Origin: Paracoccaceae bacterium | Lineage (GTDB): Bacteria > Pseudomonadota > Alphaproteobacteria > Rhodobacterales > Rhodobacteraceae | Direction: 5' to 3' | NCBI GenBank assembly: GCA_009773375.1 | Contig: WRPH01000015.1 | Span: 62,001 to 126,000 of the forward strand | Length of the DNA: 64,000 bases | Part shown: positions 46,406 through 56,276 of the stretch, in pieces | How the letters are laid out: every line of letters begins with the position of its first letter | How positions within the stretch are numbered: position 1 is the first letter of the stretch | Made by a program: the position numbers and the translations under genes | The notes under the pieces: model-generated | The model's input: only the letters and a program-made list of their open reading frames with translations | Told to the model about the DNA's origin: nothing | The model's database searches: none

Positions 46406-48652
46406 ATGCCAACAGAGCGCAGTGACAGTGACAGCCGCAAACTTCTGCGCCGCCTGCGTGATGTGCTGGGCAACAAGGCGAAGGGGCAGGACCGGCTTGA
46501 CCAGATCACCAAGCTGATCGCCGGGTCGCTGGGCACGGAAGTCTGCTCGATCTATCTGTTCCGCGACCCCGAAACGCTGGAACTTTGCGCCACTGAAGGG
46601 CTGAAAAAGGCCGCCGTGCACCAGACCCGGATGAAGCTGGGCGAAGGTCTGGTGGGCCGGGTCGCTCGCAACGGCTTGCCGATCAATACCGCCGATGCAC
46701 CGTCTGAAAAAGGTTTCCGCTATATGCCGGAAACCGGGGAAGAACTGTTTTCGGCCTTCCTTGGCGTGCCGATCCAACGGGTCGGCGAAAAGCTGGGCGT
46801 GCTGGTGGTGCAATCCAAAGCCGCCCGCGCCTATTCGGAAGACGAGATTTACGCGCTGGAAGTCGTGGCCATGGTGCTGGCCGAGATGACCGAGCTGGGG
46901 GCCTTTGCCGGCGATGGCAACGGCATGGGCGCGCTGCACAAGCAACCCGTGCTGTTCCGGGGCGAAACCGGGCAGGAAGGCGCTGCCGAAGGCCGGGTCT
47001 GGCTGCACGAGCCGCGCGTGGTGGTGACCAACCCGGTGGCAGACGATCCCTTGACCGAGATCGACCGTATCCGTGAGGCGGTCGGCGTGCTGCGGGTTTC
47101 GGTCGATGATCTGTTGTCGGCGGAAAGTCTGGACAAGGACCAGAAGCAGGTGCTGGAGGCTTACCGGATGTTTGCACATTCGCGCGGCTGGCTGCGCCGG
47201 ATGGAGGAAGACATCGCGCAGGGCCTGTCGGCGGAAGCGGCGGTTGAAAAAGAACAATCGGCAACGCGGGCGCGGCTGGAACAGGTGCCGGATGCTTACT
47301 TGCGCGAACGCCTGCACGATCTGGACGATCTGTCGAACCGGCTGCTGCGGATTCTGACCGGGCAAGGCAAGGATACCGGCGCCGAGATGCCGGACAATCC
47401 GGTGCTGGTGGCGCGCAATATCGGGCCGGGCGAATTGTTGGAATATGGCCGCAAGCTGAAGGGCGTCGTGCTGGAGGAAGGCTCGGTCGGCAGCCATGCC
47501 GCAATCGTGGCGCGGGCGCTGGCGATTCCGATGGTGATCCACGCCGAACGCATCACCAACGAGGCGCTGAACGGCAACCCGATTCTGGTCGATGGCGATC
47601 AGGGTGTCGTGCATCTGCGCCCCGAGGATACTGTGGCGCGGTCGTTCCGCGACAAGGTCGCCATGCAGGCCAAGGCGATGGAGCGCTATGCCTCGTTGCG
47701 TGATCTGCCTGCGACCACCAAGGATGGTGTGACGATCAGCTTGCATATGAATGCCGGGCTGATGGCCGATCTGCCGTCGCTGATCGGGTCGGGGGCGGAA
47801 GGCGTCGGGCTGTTCCGCACAGAACTGCAATTTCTGGTCCGCAACCAGATGCCCCGCCGCGAGGAATTGGCGCAGCTTTACAGCCGGGTGATGGAGGCGG
47901 CGCAGGGCCGGCCAGTGGCCTTCCGCACGCTGGACATCGGGTCAGACAAGGTGCTGCCCTATATGAAGCCGCAGGATGAACCCAACCCGGCGATGGGCTG
48001 GCGGGCGATCCGGGTCGGTCTGGACAAGCCCGGCGTGCTGCGGATGCAGTTGCAGGCGCTGATCCGCGCCAGCGGCGAACGGCCCCTGTCGATCATGTTC
48101 CCATTCATTTCCGAACAGGCCGAGTTTCTGGAAGCGCGCGGCCATGTGCTGCGCGAAATGCACCGCGAGAAAAGCCTTGGCCATGTGGTGCCGAAGGCAT
48201 TGGAAATCGGCGCAATGCTAGAAACGCCCAGCCTTGCCTATGCGCCGGATGCGTTCTTTCAACTGGCGGATTTCATCTCGATTGGCGGCAATGACCTGAA
48301 ACAGTTCTTCTTCGCGGCGGATCGCGAAAATGAACGGGTGCGCAAGCGCTATGATACGCTGAACGCCTCGTTCCTGACCTTCCTGCAATTCATCGTGGCC
48401 CGCTGCGCGGCCTCTGGCACCAAGCTGTCGTTCTGTGGCGAAGATGCCGGGCGGCCGATCGAAGCCTTGGCCTTCGCGGCGATCGGCATGCGCAACCTGT
48501 CGATGCGGCCAGCCTCGATCGGTCCGGTGAAGGCACTGCTGCGGCGGGTCAATCTGGCCGAAGCGCGGGCGGTGATCGACAAGGCCCGCAGCGAAGGTGC
48601 CGAAACCGTGCGCCCGGCGCTGATGGACTGGCTGGCGACGCAGGGCGAATAG
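46406..48652 (+). CDS. ptsP: GAF-domain PEP-protein phosphotransferase (enzyme I-Ntr)
   Basis: First component of the nitrogen-related PTS; it autophosphorylates from PEP and passes phosphate to NPr, regulating rather than transporting. 748 residues: an N-terminal GAF domain (about 20-165; SIYLFRDPETLELCATEGL, VGRVARNGLPIN), then the enzyme I part with the phosphohistidine motif GSVGSHAAIVARALAIPMV (His near 367), the PEP barrel (GAEGVGLFRTELQFLVRNQMP, FRTLDIGSDKVLPYM, NPAMGWRAIRVGLD, GAMLETPSLAY, FISIGGNDLKQFFFA) and the cysteine in FCGEDAG. GGGAG sequences lie upstream. npr and ptsN are not in the window. Confidence 0.97.
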   Translation: MPTERSDSDSRKLLRRLRDVLGNKAKGQDRLDQITKLIAGSLGTEVCSIYLFRDPETLELCATEGLKKAAVHQTRMKLGEGLVGRVARNGLPINTADAPSEKGFRYMPETGEELFSAFLGVPIQRVGEKLGVLVVQSKAARAYSEDEIYALEVVAMVLAEMTELGAFAGDGNGMGALHKQPVLFRGETGQEGAAEGRVWLHEPRVVVTNPVADDPLTEIDRIREAVGVLRVSVDDLLSAESLDKDQKQVLEAYRMFAHSRGWLRRMEEDIAQGLSAEAAVEKEQSATRARLEQVPDAYLRERLHDLDDLSNRLLRILTGQGKDTGAEMPDNPVLVARNIGPGELLEYGRKLKGVVLEEGSVGSHAAIVARALAIPMVIHAERITNEALNGNPILVDGDQGVVHLRPEDTVARSFRDKVAMQAKAMERYASLRDLPATTKDGVTISLHMNAGLMADLPSLIGSGAEGVGLFRTELQFLVRNQMPRREELAQLYSRVMEAAQGRPVAFRTLDIGSDKVLPYMKPQDEPNPAMGWRAIRVGLDKPGVLRMQLQALIRASGERPLSIMFPFISEQAEFLEARGHVLREMHREKSLGHVVPKALEIGAMLETPSLAYAPDAFFQLADFISIGGNDLKQFFFAADRENERVRKRYDTLNASFLTFLQFIVARCAASGTKLSFCGEDAGRPIEALAFAAIGMRNLSMRPASIGPVKALLRRVNLAEARAVIDKARSEGAETVRPALMDWLATQGE

Positions 48653-48655
48653 GCG

Positions 48656-49045
48656 TCAGGCCTCAGTGCGACCCATGCTGTCGCGGTCCCGTTCATAGCC
48701 TTTGAGCGGGAACGGCGGCAACCACGCCTCGCGGCGGATCGTCCACAGCTCGTAGGTTGGCATCAGTTGGTCGGGGGCATCCAGCGAGCCCAGATTGACC
48801 TCGACCTCATCACCACTGCGGGCGAAGACGGATGACCCGCAGTTCGGGCAGAAGAATCGGCCAGCATAGGCGCGGGTCTCGCCGCTGATTGTCACCGCGT
48901 CTTGCGGAAAGATGGCGCTGGCGTGAAAAAGCGCGCCGTGGTGTTTGCGGCAATCAAGGCAATGACACAGGCCGACGCGGAAGGGCTGGCCGCGCGCCTC
49001 GATCCGGACATTGCCGCACAGGCAGCCGCCACTGATCAGGTCCAT
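48656..49045 (-). CDS. GFA-family zinc-binding protein
   Basis: 129 residues with the zinc ligands of the glutathione-dependent formaldehyde-activating (GFA) fold: GGCLCGNVRIEARG, LCHCLDCRKHHGALF, and FFCPNCGSSVFARSG. Most members, including short ones like this, have no proven activity on S-hydroxymethylglutathione, so the name describes the fold only. It is convergent with ptsP, three bases apart, and is followed upstream by the EcsC-type gene on the same strand. Confidence 0.88.
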   Translation of the reverse strand: MDLISGGCLCGNVRIEARGQPFRVGLCHCLDCRKHHGALFHASAIFPQDAVTISGETRAYAGRFFCPNCGSSVFARSGDEVEVNLGSLDAPDQLMPTYELWTIRREAWLPPFPLKGYERDRDSMGRTEA

Positions 49046-49072
49046 GCTGAGGCTCCTTTCTGCACGCGCGGG

Positions 49073-49831
49073 TCAGGCTTTGGTGATCCGAGGCGGCTCG
49101 ATGGCTTTGGCGAAAGCGGCCACCACCGCTTCGCCACCGCTGGTTTCGGCCATCCGCATCAGCGCAAAGCGGATGCGGGCGATTTCACGGTAATAGGTCA
49201 GAAACGCCGCGTTCAGCGCTGCACCCGAGAGCGCGCCGAGCACCGGCACCGCTTGCGCTGCAAGCTTTTGCCCCATGCTGGCGGCAAGGCGGGGGGCGAC
49301 GGTGGCAATGACCTTCTGGATCGCCGCGCCAGACAGCGTCATCCGCGCCGACAGGAAGGCGCTGTTCACCCCGTCATCGCCCTGCAGCGGGCTGCCAGCG
49401 GCGAACACCTCCAGACAAGCGGCGCGGATACCGGGTTCTGATGGGTCATAGCCCGCGCGGATCGCCTCGGCGCGGATGGCGTGCAGGAAGACGGTGATGG
49501 TGACCGGCAGTTCGGCCACCGAGGTCAGCACCCCGCCTGCGCCGCCCGCAGCCCCGGTGGCCATTGCCGCCAAGGTAGACGCGCTGCGCCCCATCTGTGG
49601 GCCTTCCTCGGCCAGACCGGCCAGCCCATGCGCCGCCGTCAGCGCCGATACCACCGCCCGATCAATCTGCGCCCGCAGCGGCGCCGGGATCAGTGCCATC
49701 TGCTTTTCCAACCCGCCGCCCAAACGGTTCACCAAGGTCATCACCGGCCCGTTGGCGCGCTTGTAGGCACCGGCAAGCGCGGCGATTTCACTGTCATTGA
49801 CACGGGGGCGCAGGGCGGGAAGCTGGGTCAT
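49073..49831 (-). CDS. EcsC family protein
   Basis: 252 residues. It shows NDSEIAALAGAYKRANGPVMTLVNRLGG, ALTAAHGLAGL, a glycine-rich hydrophobic stretch (AAMATGAAGGAGGVLTSVAELPVTITVFLHAIRAEAIRAGYDPSEPGIRAACLEVFAAGSP), and GALSGAALNAAFLTYYREIARIRFALMRMA, matching the EcsC family. EcsC was named from an ABC transporter operon in Bacillus; its biochemical role is unclear. Located 27 bases upstream of the GFA gene, probably co-transcribed. Confidence 0.83.
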   Translation of the reverse strand: MTQLPALRPRVNDSEIAALAGAYKRANGPVMTLVNRLGGGLEKQMALIPAPLRAQIDRAVVSALTAAHGLAGLAEEGPQMGRSASTLAAMATGAAGGAGGVLTSVAELPVTITVFLHAIRAEAIRAGYDPSEPGIRAACLEVFAAGSPLQGDDGVNSAFLSARMTLSGAAIQKVIATVAPRLAASMGQKLAAQAVPVLGALSGAALNAAFLTYYREIARIRFALMRMAETSGGEAVVAAFAKAIEPPRITKA

Positions 49832-49849
49832 ACCGCCAATGTGGGGGCA

Positions 49850-50362
49850 TCAGGGCTGCGGCGCAATCCCTACCGCTCCGGTGGCCTTGGTCACGGTGCC
49901 CTGCACGTTGGCCCAAGCGCCCTTTTTCAGCTCCAGCCCCAAAATGCGGTCGGGGTTGGTCGGGGGGGGCATTTCCACCCCGTGCAGTTTCCTGAAGCCA
50001 AAGCGGCTGTAATAGGGCGCGTCACCGACCAACAGCACCCGCTCCCAGCCCAGGCGGCGGGCCTCGGCCAGACTTTCGTTGATCAAGAGGCCGCCGAGCC
50101 CCTCACTCTGGCGGGTCGGGTGGACAGCAATGGGGCCGAGCAACAGCACGTCTTCGCCGCCGACTTCCGCCGGCCAATAGCGGATCGCGGCGGCGAGGGT
50201 GCCGTCATCATCACGCAGGATCAGGCAGAGGGCGGCAACGGTCGGCACACCATCGCGCAGCCGGTAGGACGACAAAGCGGTGCGGCCGGGGGCGAAGCAA
50301 AGGTCATAAAGCGCCTCCACCTCCCACCAGTCGGCTTCCGTTTCCTCTTCCAGTCTATACAC
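49850..50362 (-). CDS. GNAT family N-acetyltransferase
   Basis: 170 residues. The acetyl-CoA-binding region reads LLLGPIAVHPTRQSEGLGGLLINESLAEARRLGWERVLLVGD (the Q-x-x-G-x-G/A loop is RQSEGLGG), followed by PYYSRFGFRKLHGVEMP, typical of the branch often annotated as predicted N-acetyltransferase YhbS. Substrate unknown. The start is GTG at 50362. It runs in the same direction as the EcsC and GFA genes, with an 18-base gap to the next. Confidence 0.9.
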   Translation of the reverse strand: MYRLEEETEADWWEVEALYDLCFAPGRTALSSYRLRDGVPTVAALCLILRDDDGTLAAAIRYWPAEVGGEDVLLLGPIAVHPTRQSEGLGGLLINESLAEARRLGWERVLLVGDAPYYSRFGFRKLHGVEMPPPTNPDRILGLELKKGAWANVQGTVTKATGAVGIAPQP

Positions 50363-50450
50363 CGGCGCGCCCCCGCAGAATCATTCCAAAACGCGGGTAA
50401 CATGGGGGAAAGGCAGGATCAAACCTGAATGCGGCAGGCGGCAGGCACGG

Positions 50451-51134
50451 TCAGCGGAAGAAGTCTTTCAGTCTGGCCAGCGGGCTTGCATCGGGCTGCG
50501 GCACCGGGGCGGCGGCGGGTTCGGGCTTGGCAGGTTTGGCAGGCTTTTCCGCAGCAGATGACCGCGCCGGGGCGGTGCGCAAGGCGACGGCGTTCATGAA
50601 TTTCGCAGGCTCGCCATCGGCAAGGCTGGCAGCACCGTCGGAAATCCCGCGCAGCAGATCGCCGAGCCAATCCTGATCCGCTTTGGCAAAATCATGCAGC
50701 ACATAGCCCGCCACGGCGTCTTTGTGGCCGGGGTGGCCGATGCCAAGCCGCACCCGTTGGTAGGCGTCGCCGAGATGGCCGTGGATCGACCGCAACCCGT
50801 TGTGGCCGGCATGGCCGCCGCCCTGTTTGACGCGGCATTTGCCGGGGGCGAGGTCGAGTTCATCGTGAAAGACGGTCAGGTCGGCAAGGTCGAGCTTGTA
50901 GAAATCCACCGCAGCGCGGACGGATTGGCCCGACAGGTTCATGAAGGTTTCCGGCTTCAGCAGCACCACTTTCTCGCCGCCCAGACGACCCTCGCAGGCC
51001 ATGCCCTGAAACGCGCGTTTCCACGGCGAAAAGCCGTGGTCGGCGGCGATGCGATCGAGCGCCATGAAGCCGATATTGTGGCGGTTGCCGGCATATTTCG
51101 CGCCGGGATTGCCCAAGCCTGCAAAAAGTTTCAT
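50451..51134 (-). CDS. pth: Peptidyl-tRNA hydrolase
   Basis: Recycles peptidyl-tRNA that drops off ribosomes. 227 residues: MKLFAGLGNPGAKYAGNRHNIGFMALDRI (with the catalytic histidine), KPETFMNLSGQSVRAA, VFHDELDLAPGKCRVKQGGGHAGHNGLRSIHGHLG and RVRLGIGHPG. A C-terminal tail of about 35 residues is rich in Ala, Pro and Lys (AAEKPAKPAKPEPAAAPVPQP) and longer than in E. coli. In many relatives it directly follows rplY; here a glycosyltransferase gene on the other strand separates them. Confidence 0.97.
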   Translation of the reverse strand: MKLFAGLGNPGAKYAGNRHNIGFMALDRIAADHGFSPWKRAFQGMACEGRLGGEKVVLLKPETFMNLSGQSVRAAVDFYKLDLADLTVFHDELDLAPGKCRVKQGGGHAGHNGLRSIHGHLGDAYQRVRLGIGHPGHKDAVAGYVLHDFAKADQDWLGDLLRGISDGAASLADGEPAKFMNAVALRTAPARSSAAEKPAKPAKPEPAAAPVPQPDASPLARLKDFFR

Positions 51135-51332
51135 CTGCCCGCCCTGCCCCGTTTTCTGCGCTGTCTGGCCCGTTGCCTTACATGCCCGCAGGCGGGGCCG
51201 GATGCAAGGCCAGTGGCGACGGTCCCAACTCGGGACCTTTTTATATCTAGTGTAATCAATGGCTTCACTAGGCCGCATTAAGGAAATCTTTATACTTTCC
51301 GCCGAAACTGTCACTACACCCGCATCGCGCGA

Positions 51333-51356
51333 GGTAGGGTGCGTGTTCACACGCAC
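51333..51356. repeat. REP-like hairpin
   Basis: GGTAGGGTGCGTG-TTCA-CACGCAC repeats the arm sequence of the cluster at 31311-31377. It is the only structure I see in the gene-free stretch 51135-51447, whose other bases include an A+T-rich patch (TTTTTATATCTAGTG at about 51237) that may hold promoters. Confidence 0.65.
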
Positions 51357-51447
51357 CGCTGGCCGCAGCTTGACTTCGGGCAGGGCAGAGGCCAGCCTGC
51401 GCGAAAGCCGCAGCCATAGCGGCTGACAAGACAGGTTTGGGGCGGGC

Positions 51448-52467
51448 GTGCGGATCACCGTGCTGGCATCTATGCGCAACGAGGGGCCGTTCATCGTTGA
51501 ATGGGTGGCCTGGTATCGCATGCTGGGCTTTACCGATGTGGTCATCGTCACCAACAATTGCACCGACCGCTCACCTGCCTTGCTGGATGCATTGCAGGCG
51601 GCGGGCTGGGTGCAGCATATCCGCTGCGATATTCCGCCGGGCAAGCCGATCACCCGCACCAAGCTGAAAGCCGCCGTGCCGGAAAAATCCGTGCGCAGGG
51701 CCAATTGGCTGATGGTCTGCGATGTCGATGAGTTTCTGGTGATCCATCGCGGCAAGGGGCTGATCGGCGACCTGATCGACCTTTCCGCCAATCCGCCGCC
51801 GTTTCTGGGCATGTCGATCAACTGGAAGGTGTTTGGCAGCGCAGGCCGGGCGGCGTTTGAAGATAGCCCGGTGCATCAGCAATTTATCTATGCCTGCCCG
51901 CGCAAGCATCTGCTGTCGCGCTTCATCAAGTCGATCTACCGGCTGCCAAAGTATTTCGGCGGCATCGGCGAACACAGCCCGCGCCGGTTCAACTTTGAGC
52001 GCAGCGGTCAAAGCTGGGGCGATCCGGGGATGATCTGGGTGAACAGTGCGGGCCGCAAGCTGCCGCGCTGGTCGCCACGCGAAAGCTGGCTGAACGGGCT
52101 GTCGGAAAACTACGTCACGCATGAGGTGGCGCAGATCAACCATTACATGTTGCGGTCGGACGAAAGCTTCAGCCTGAAACGCGGCACGTTGTCGCCGGTG
52201 GCCTTGGGCAACCGCTATCGGCAAAGCTACTATGATGCGGCCAACGCGGGGGGCGAGCTGGATGCGTCGGCCTTCCGGTATGCGGATGCGTTTGCGGCGA
52301 TCTTTGCCGAAGCGATGGCGCTGCCGGATGTGGCGCGGCTGCACGCGCTGTGCTGCGCCGATCATGTGCAGGCGATCGTGGAAAAGGCCGGGGGCCAGGC
52401 CGGGGACGATCCGCGCTATCGGGATTTTCTGGCGCGGGCCGAGGCTTTGGCGGCGGCTGCGTCTTAG
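51448..52467 (+). CDS. Family 2 glycosyltransferase-like protein
   Basis: 339 residues. The N-terminus reads ITVLASMRNEGPFIVEWVAWYRMLGFTDVVIVTNNCTDRSPALLDAL, the start of Glyco_tranf_2_4 proteins, with a WLMVCDVDEFLVIHRG (DxD-like) motif at about residue 90-100, a SINWKVFGSAG segment, and HEVAQINHYMLRSDESFSLKRG near the end. These proteins are usually soluble and modify surface glycans; the donor is unknown. The start is GTG at 51448. It lies alone on the plus strand between pth and rplY. Confidence 0.87.
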   Translation: MRITVLASMRNEGPFIVEWVAWYRMLGFTDVVIVTNNCTDRSPALLDALQAAGWVQHIRCDIPPGKPITRTKLKAAVPEKSVRRANWLMVCDVDEFLVIHRGKGLIGDLIDLSANPPPFLGMSINWKVFGSAGRAAFEDSPVHQQFIYACPRKHLLSRFIKSIYRLPKYFGGIGEHSPRRFNFERSGQSWGDPGMIWVNSAGRKLPRWSPRESWLNGLSENYVTHEVAQINHYMLRSDESFSLKRGTLSPVALGNRYRQSYYDAANAGGELDASAFRYADAFAAIFAEAMALPDVARLHALCCADHVQAIVEKAGGQAGDDPRYRDFLARAEALAAAAS

Positions 52468-52535
52468 ACCCTTCACAGCAAAAAGCGCAGCAGGTTGCCC
52501 TGCCGCGCCTTTCGTAACCTTATAATCCGAAAGAA

Positions 52536-53126
52536 TTATTCAGCGGTTTCGACGTAACCTGCCGGAGCCGCCACGTTGGCGATCACGAAGTTACGGTCGA
52601 TGGTGGGCTTGGCACCTTCCGGCAGCACGACATCGCTGATGTGGATCACATCGCCGATTTTCTTGCCGGTCAGGTCAACGGTGACGTGATCCGGGATATC
52701 GCCCGCCAGCACGTTCAGTTCGACGTCATTGCGCACCACGGTCAGGGTGCCGCCCTTTTTCAGACCCGGCGACGCTTCATGGTTGATGAAGGTGACGTGG
52801 ATGAACAGGTTGATGCGGTTTTCGTCGTGCAGGCGCATCAGGTCGATATGCGTCGGCAGGTCTTTGACCACGTCGCGCTGCACAGCGCGGCAGATCACAT
52901 GCACGTCCGGCTGGCCTTCAACCTTGAGGTTGAACAGCGACGACAGGAAGCGGCCGGCTTTCAGGCGCTTCAGCAGGGCGTTGTAAGGGATCTTGATCGG
53001 CTGCGGCGCGGTGTTGTCGCCGTAAACGATACCGGGAACGAAGCCATCACGACGTGATTGACGAGCGGCCCCCTTGCCTGTCCCCGTACGAGCTTCGGCG
53101 TGAAGATCAAGGATCTCGCGTGCCAT
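52536..53126 (-). CDS. rplY: 50S ribosomal protein L25 (general stress protein Ctc type)
   Basis: 196 residues. The 5S rRNA-binding N-terminal domain includes [28 protein letters not shown] and [23 protein letters not shown]; the C-terminal TL5/CTC-type domain has [57 protein letters not shown] and [14 protein letters not shown] lies seven bases before the ATG at 53126. The long two-domain form is normal for alphaproteobacteria. Confidence 0.97.
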   Translation of the reverse strand: MAREILDLHAEARTGTGKGAARQSRRDGFVPGIVYGDNTAPQPIKIPYNALLKRLKAGRFLSSLFNLKVEGQPDVHVICRAVQRDVVKDLPTHIDLMRLHDENRINLFIHVTFINHEASPGLKKGGTLTVVRNDVELNVLAGDIPDHVTVDLTGKKIGDVIHISDVVLPEGAKPTIDRNFVIANVAAPAGYVETAE

Positions 53127-53310
53127 AGTGTTTCTCCATAAATATATCCGCCAACGTTCAAGGGTGCATGGCGCGACCGGGGGCCTATAGCGGGGAATCG
53201 CCGGGAAGGAAAGCGGTTTTCTGGCGTCGCGGCTGGATCGGGCATGTCGGGGCCGGGATAGCGGACGGGCGGGCGCAAGGCTAGATCTGGCGGGTTTGCA
53301 GGAGCCCGAG

Positions 53311-54450
53311 ATGTCGTTTGTCACCACCTTTCGCATTGCCCGGCCCGCCGTGGCGGCCTTTGCCGCGATGGGGGTGCTGTGGGGCAGTTTTGCAGCCGAC
53401 CTGCCCGATATCAAGGCGATGCTGGATATTGATGAATCGCGGCTGGGGGCGTTGATGTTCATGACGCCGATTGCGGCGGTGATCGCGATGCTGGTGGCGC
53501 CGATGGCGGGGGTGGCGTTTGGCCGCTGGGCCTTGCCTGCGGCCTGTGCGCTGATGTGTCTGGGTTTTGCGCTGCCGGGGCAGACCGCAAGTCTGTGGCT
53601 GTTTCCACTGGCGATGATGGCGTGCGGGGCGGGCACCGGGCTGACCGATGTGCTGATGAACGCCCGTGTGGCGGCGCTGGAAAACGCGCGCGGGGTGCAT
53701 CTGATGAACCTGTGCCATGCCGCCTATTCCTTCGGCTACGCGGGCGGGGCGATTGCCACCGGGGCGCTGCGCAGCGCGGGCTGGTCTCCGGCCTGGGTGC
53801 TGGGCAGCATGGCGCTGCTGGCGGCGCTGGTGTCGCTGGCGACGATTGAACAGGATGGCCGGATTGACGGGCTGGCGCGACCCAAAGGCAAGGGCGCGGC
53901 GCATCTGGGGCTGGTGCCGGTGATCGGTGGCGCGATGGTGCTGATCGCGTTTCTGACCGAGAATGCCGCAGAAAACTGGTCGGCGCTGCATATCGAGAAA
54001 AGTCTGGGCGGCAGCCCGGCGGATGGCGCGATGGGGCCTGCGCTGATGGCGATCACCATGGGGGTGGCGCGGCTGTTCGGGCAAGGCTTGGCGGGGCGGA
54101 TCGCGGCGGTTTGGCTGCTTTCCGGGGGGGCTGCGGTCTCGGCCACTGGCGCGCTGACGGCGGCTTTGGCGACCAGCCCCGGCATGGCCTATGCCGGGTT
54201 CATCGTGATGGGGATCGGGTCATCGGTGATCGCGCCGACGGTGTTTTCGCTGGTCGGAAGGCTCGCCAACCCCGAAGCGCGGGCGCGGGCGGTGGCGCGG
54301 GCCACCTTGCTGGGCTATTTTGGCTATTTCTTTGGCCCGCCGCTGATCGGCTTTATCGCAGGCCAGTTCGGCCTGCGCTTTGCCTTCGTTTGTGCCGCCG
54401 TCATGCTGGCAGGCATCCCGCTGCTGGCGCGGGTGCTGTTGCGACGCTAG
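53311..54450 (+). CDS. MFS transporter
   Basis: 379 residues with about 12 membrane segments. The N-terminus [49 protein letters not shown] is typical of the YbjJ-like drug/sugar MFS branch, with a motif-A-like loop and a second-half start at [30 protein letters not shown]. The substrate is unknown. GGAGCCCGAG lies just before the ATG at 53311. The last 4 bases overlap the convergent RTX gene's stop. Confidence 0.88.
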   Translation: MSFVTTFRIARPAVAAFAAMGVLWGSFAADLPDIKAMLDIDESRLGALMFMTPIAAVIAMLVAPMAGVAFGRWALPAACALMCLGFALPGQTASLWLFPLAMMACGAGTGLTDVLMNARVAALENARGVHLMNLCHAAYSFGYAGGAIATGALRSAGWSPAWVLGSMALLAALVSLATIEQDGRIDGLARPKGKGAAHLGLVPVIGGAMVLIAFLTENAAENWSALHIEKSLGGSPADGAMGPALMAITMGVARLFGQGLAGRIAAVWLLSGGAAVSATGALTAALATSPGMAYAGFIVMGIGSSVIAPTVFSLVGRLANPEARARAVARATLLGYFGYFFGPPLIGFIAGQFGLRFAFVCAAVMLAGIPLLARVLLRR

Positions 54451-56172
54451 ACGATCTGATCGGCGTCGAACTGCATCGTCACAGTGCCGGTGATGTTCAG
54501 CAAGGTGATCGAGCCACTGGCCCAGCTGATCAGCGTTTCGGCTGGGGTGCCAGTGACGGTGACATCGGCATGGCCGAGCGGGCCAGTGAAATGGATCAGC
54601 TCGCCCGCCGCATAGTCGAGGATGGTGTCGTGACCGGGAAAGCGTATCGCGGCCTGCGTTACCATCCACGGTATCGGACCCGCCGCCGCCGAACAGCAGA
54701 TCAGAGCTGCCGCCACCCGAAATCGCGTCGTTGCCCGCATCGCCGTAAACCGTATCCAGCCCCAGACCGCCGTCGAGCCGATCCGCGCCCAGACCGCCAT
54801 AGATCAGGTCGCGCCCGGCGTCGCCCATCGCGGTATCATCGCCCATACCGCCATAGATCGTATCGGCGCCGGTCAGGAAATCGAGGCCGCTGTCGCCCAG
54901 CAGCAGATCATCGCCCGCGCCGCCGACAAGCAGATCGCCGCCGTTGCTGCCATCCAGCGTATCGGCGCCGTCGCGGCCATAGAGCCGGTCGGAAAGCGCC
55001 TCGCCAAGGATGCTGTCGTTGCCAGCCGCGCCAAGGAGGGTGAAGCGTTCAAAGCTGATAAAATCGCTGAAATATTGATCAAGCCCGGTGCTGGCGGTCA
55101 GCACCAGCGCCCCGGTCAGGCCGCTGAAGCCCAGCGTGGCATAGCCAAACTGCGCGATATTGGCGAAATCGAGGGTCAGGCTATCGCTGCCATTGCCACC
55201 GCTGAGGCCGATATTGCCGAATTCATCGCGGCTGATCGGTTGCCATATCTGGCCGAAGGCATCGTCAAACCCGGTCAACTGACCTTGCAGGGTTTCGATA
55301 TTGGCCAGCCCGCCGCCGATCAGCGCGCCCAGCACGACGCCTTGCGCGGCATTGGCATAGTTGAGGATCGCGGTATCAGCCCCGTCGCCGCCATAGGCCA
55401 GATCAGCGGCGGTCAGATCGGTGAACAGATCATTGCCCGCGCCGCCTGACAACGTGTCAATGCCTGCGCCTGCGACCAGCACATCGGCCCCTGCCCCGCC
55501 ATAAAGCAGATCGCCAAGGCTGCCGGCAAACAGCACGTCTTCGCCCGCGCCGCCGTAGACGGTATTGGCAAAATCGCCCATCGCGAAGGTATCATCGCCT
55601 GCGGTGCCGTGGATCACAAACCGCTCAAAATCAGTGGCGCGCACGCCTGCGTCAAAGCGGGTGCCGCCGTTGGCAAAGCTGACCCCCATCTCGGTGCCGT
55701 AAAACTGCACGGTGACGCTGGTGATGCCGGTGGCAAGGCGGTAATCGGCCACCAGCAGATCGCTGCCCGCCCCACCGGAAAGATTGCCGGAAATCGAGGC
55801 ATCGCCCAAGCCGTAAGCCCCGGCGATGAAGCGGTCGTCATGGCTGGTCAGCTGACCCGACAGACCTTCGATGCCCTGAAACGCGCCGGTTTGCGCGGCG
55901 AGGTTGAGGGTGACGCCAGTGGCGCGGCTGGCAAGGTTGAGCCAGACCGTATCTTGCCCCGCGCCGCCAAACATCGCATCGCCGGATTTGTAATAGAGCA
56001 GGTCATTGCCCGCGCCGCCATAAAGGCTGTCGCGCCCAAGCGATCCGCCAAGCGTGTCTGCGCCACCATAGCCATAAATCGTTTCGCTGGCGGCGGTGCC
56101 CGGAAGGCTGTCTGCGCCAACGCTGCCCGGCACCAACAAAGGCGCTGCCATTGATTCAATAAGTCCGCCCAT
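54447..56172 (-). pseudogene. Second RTX calcium-binding-repeat protein, frame-broken near the C-terminus
   Basis: The frame from the ATG at 56172 (MGGLIESMAAPLLVPGSVGADSLPG) gives about 510 residues with RTX nonapeptides (GGAGNDLLYY, GGAGEDVLFAG, YGRDGADTLDG, YGGLGADRLDGGLG) between non-repeat segments (TGVTLNLAAQTGAFQGIEGL, ITSVTVQFYGTEMGVSFANGG). Near 54640-54646, after GRDTL, the RTX frame runs into nonsense. The neighbouring frame continues as FPGHDTILDYAAGELIHFTGPLG to [10 protein letters not shown] and a TAG at 54447. Removing one base would join the two. It lacks a signal peptide, so type I secretion is likely. An A+T-rich promoter region (TATTAAAATATAATTC) lies directly upstream. It is convergent with the MFS gene. 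Confidence 0.83.
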
Positions 56173-56223
56173 AGTAACCTATTAAAATATAATTCATTTT
56201 TTACTGTGGCGGGGAAAAGCCGC

Positions 56224-56250
56224 GCCTGCAACCGATCATTGATTGCAGGC
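56224..56250. terminator. Hairpin between lldD and the RTX gene
   Basis: GCCTGCAA and TTGCAGGC form an 8-base perfect stem around an 11-base loop, 27 bases downstream of the lldD stop on the minus strand. There is no T-run, so it may be a weak terminator or an operator of the RTX promoter. Confidence 0.4.
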
Positions 56251-56276
56251 GGCAGTTCGGCGCGAATGAGGATGTT

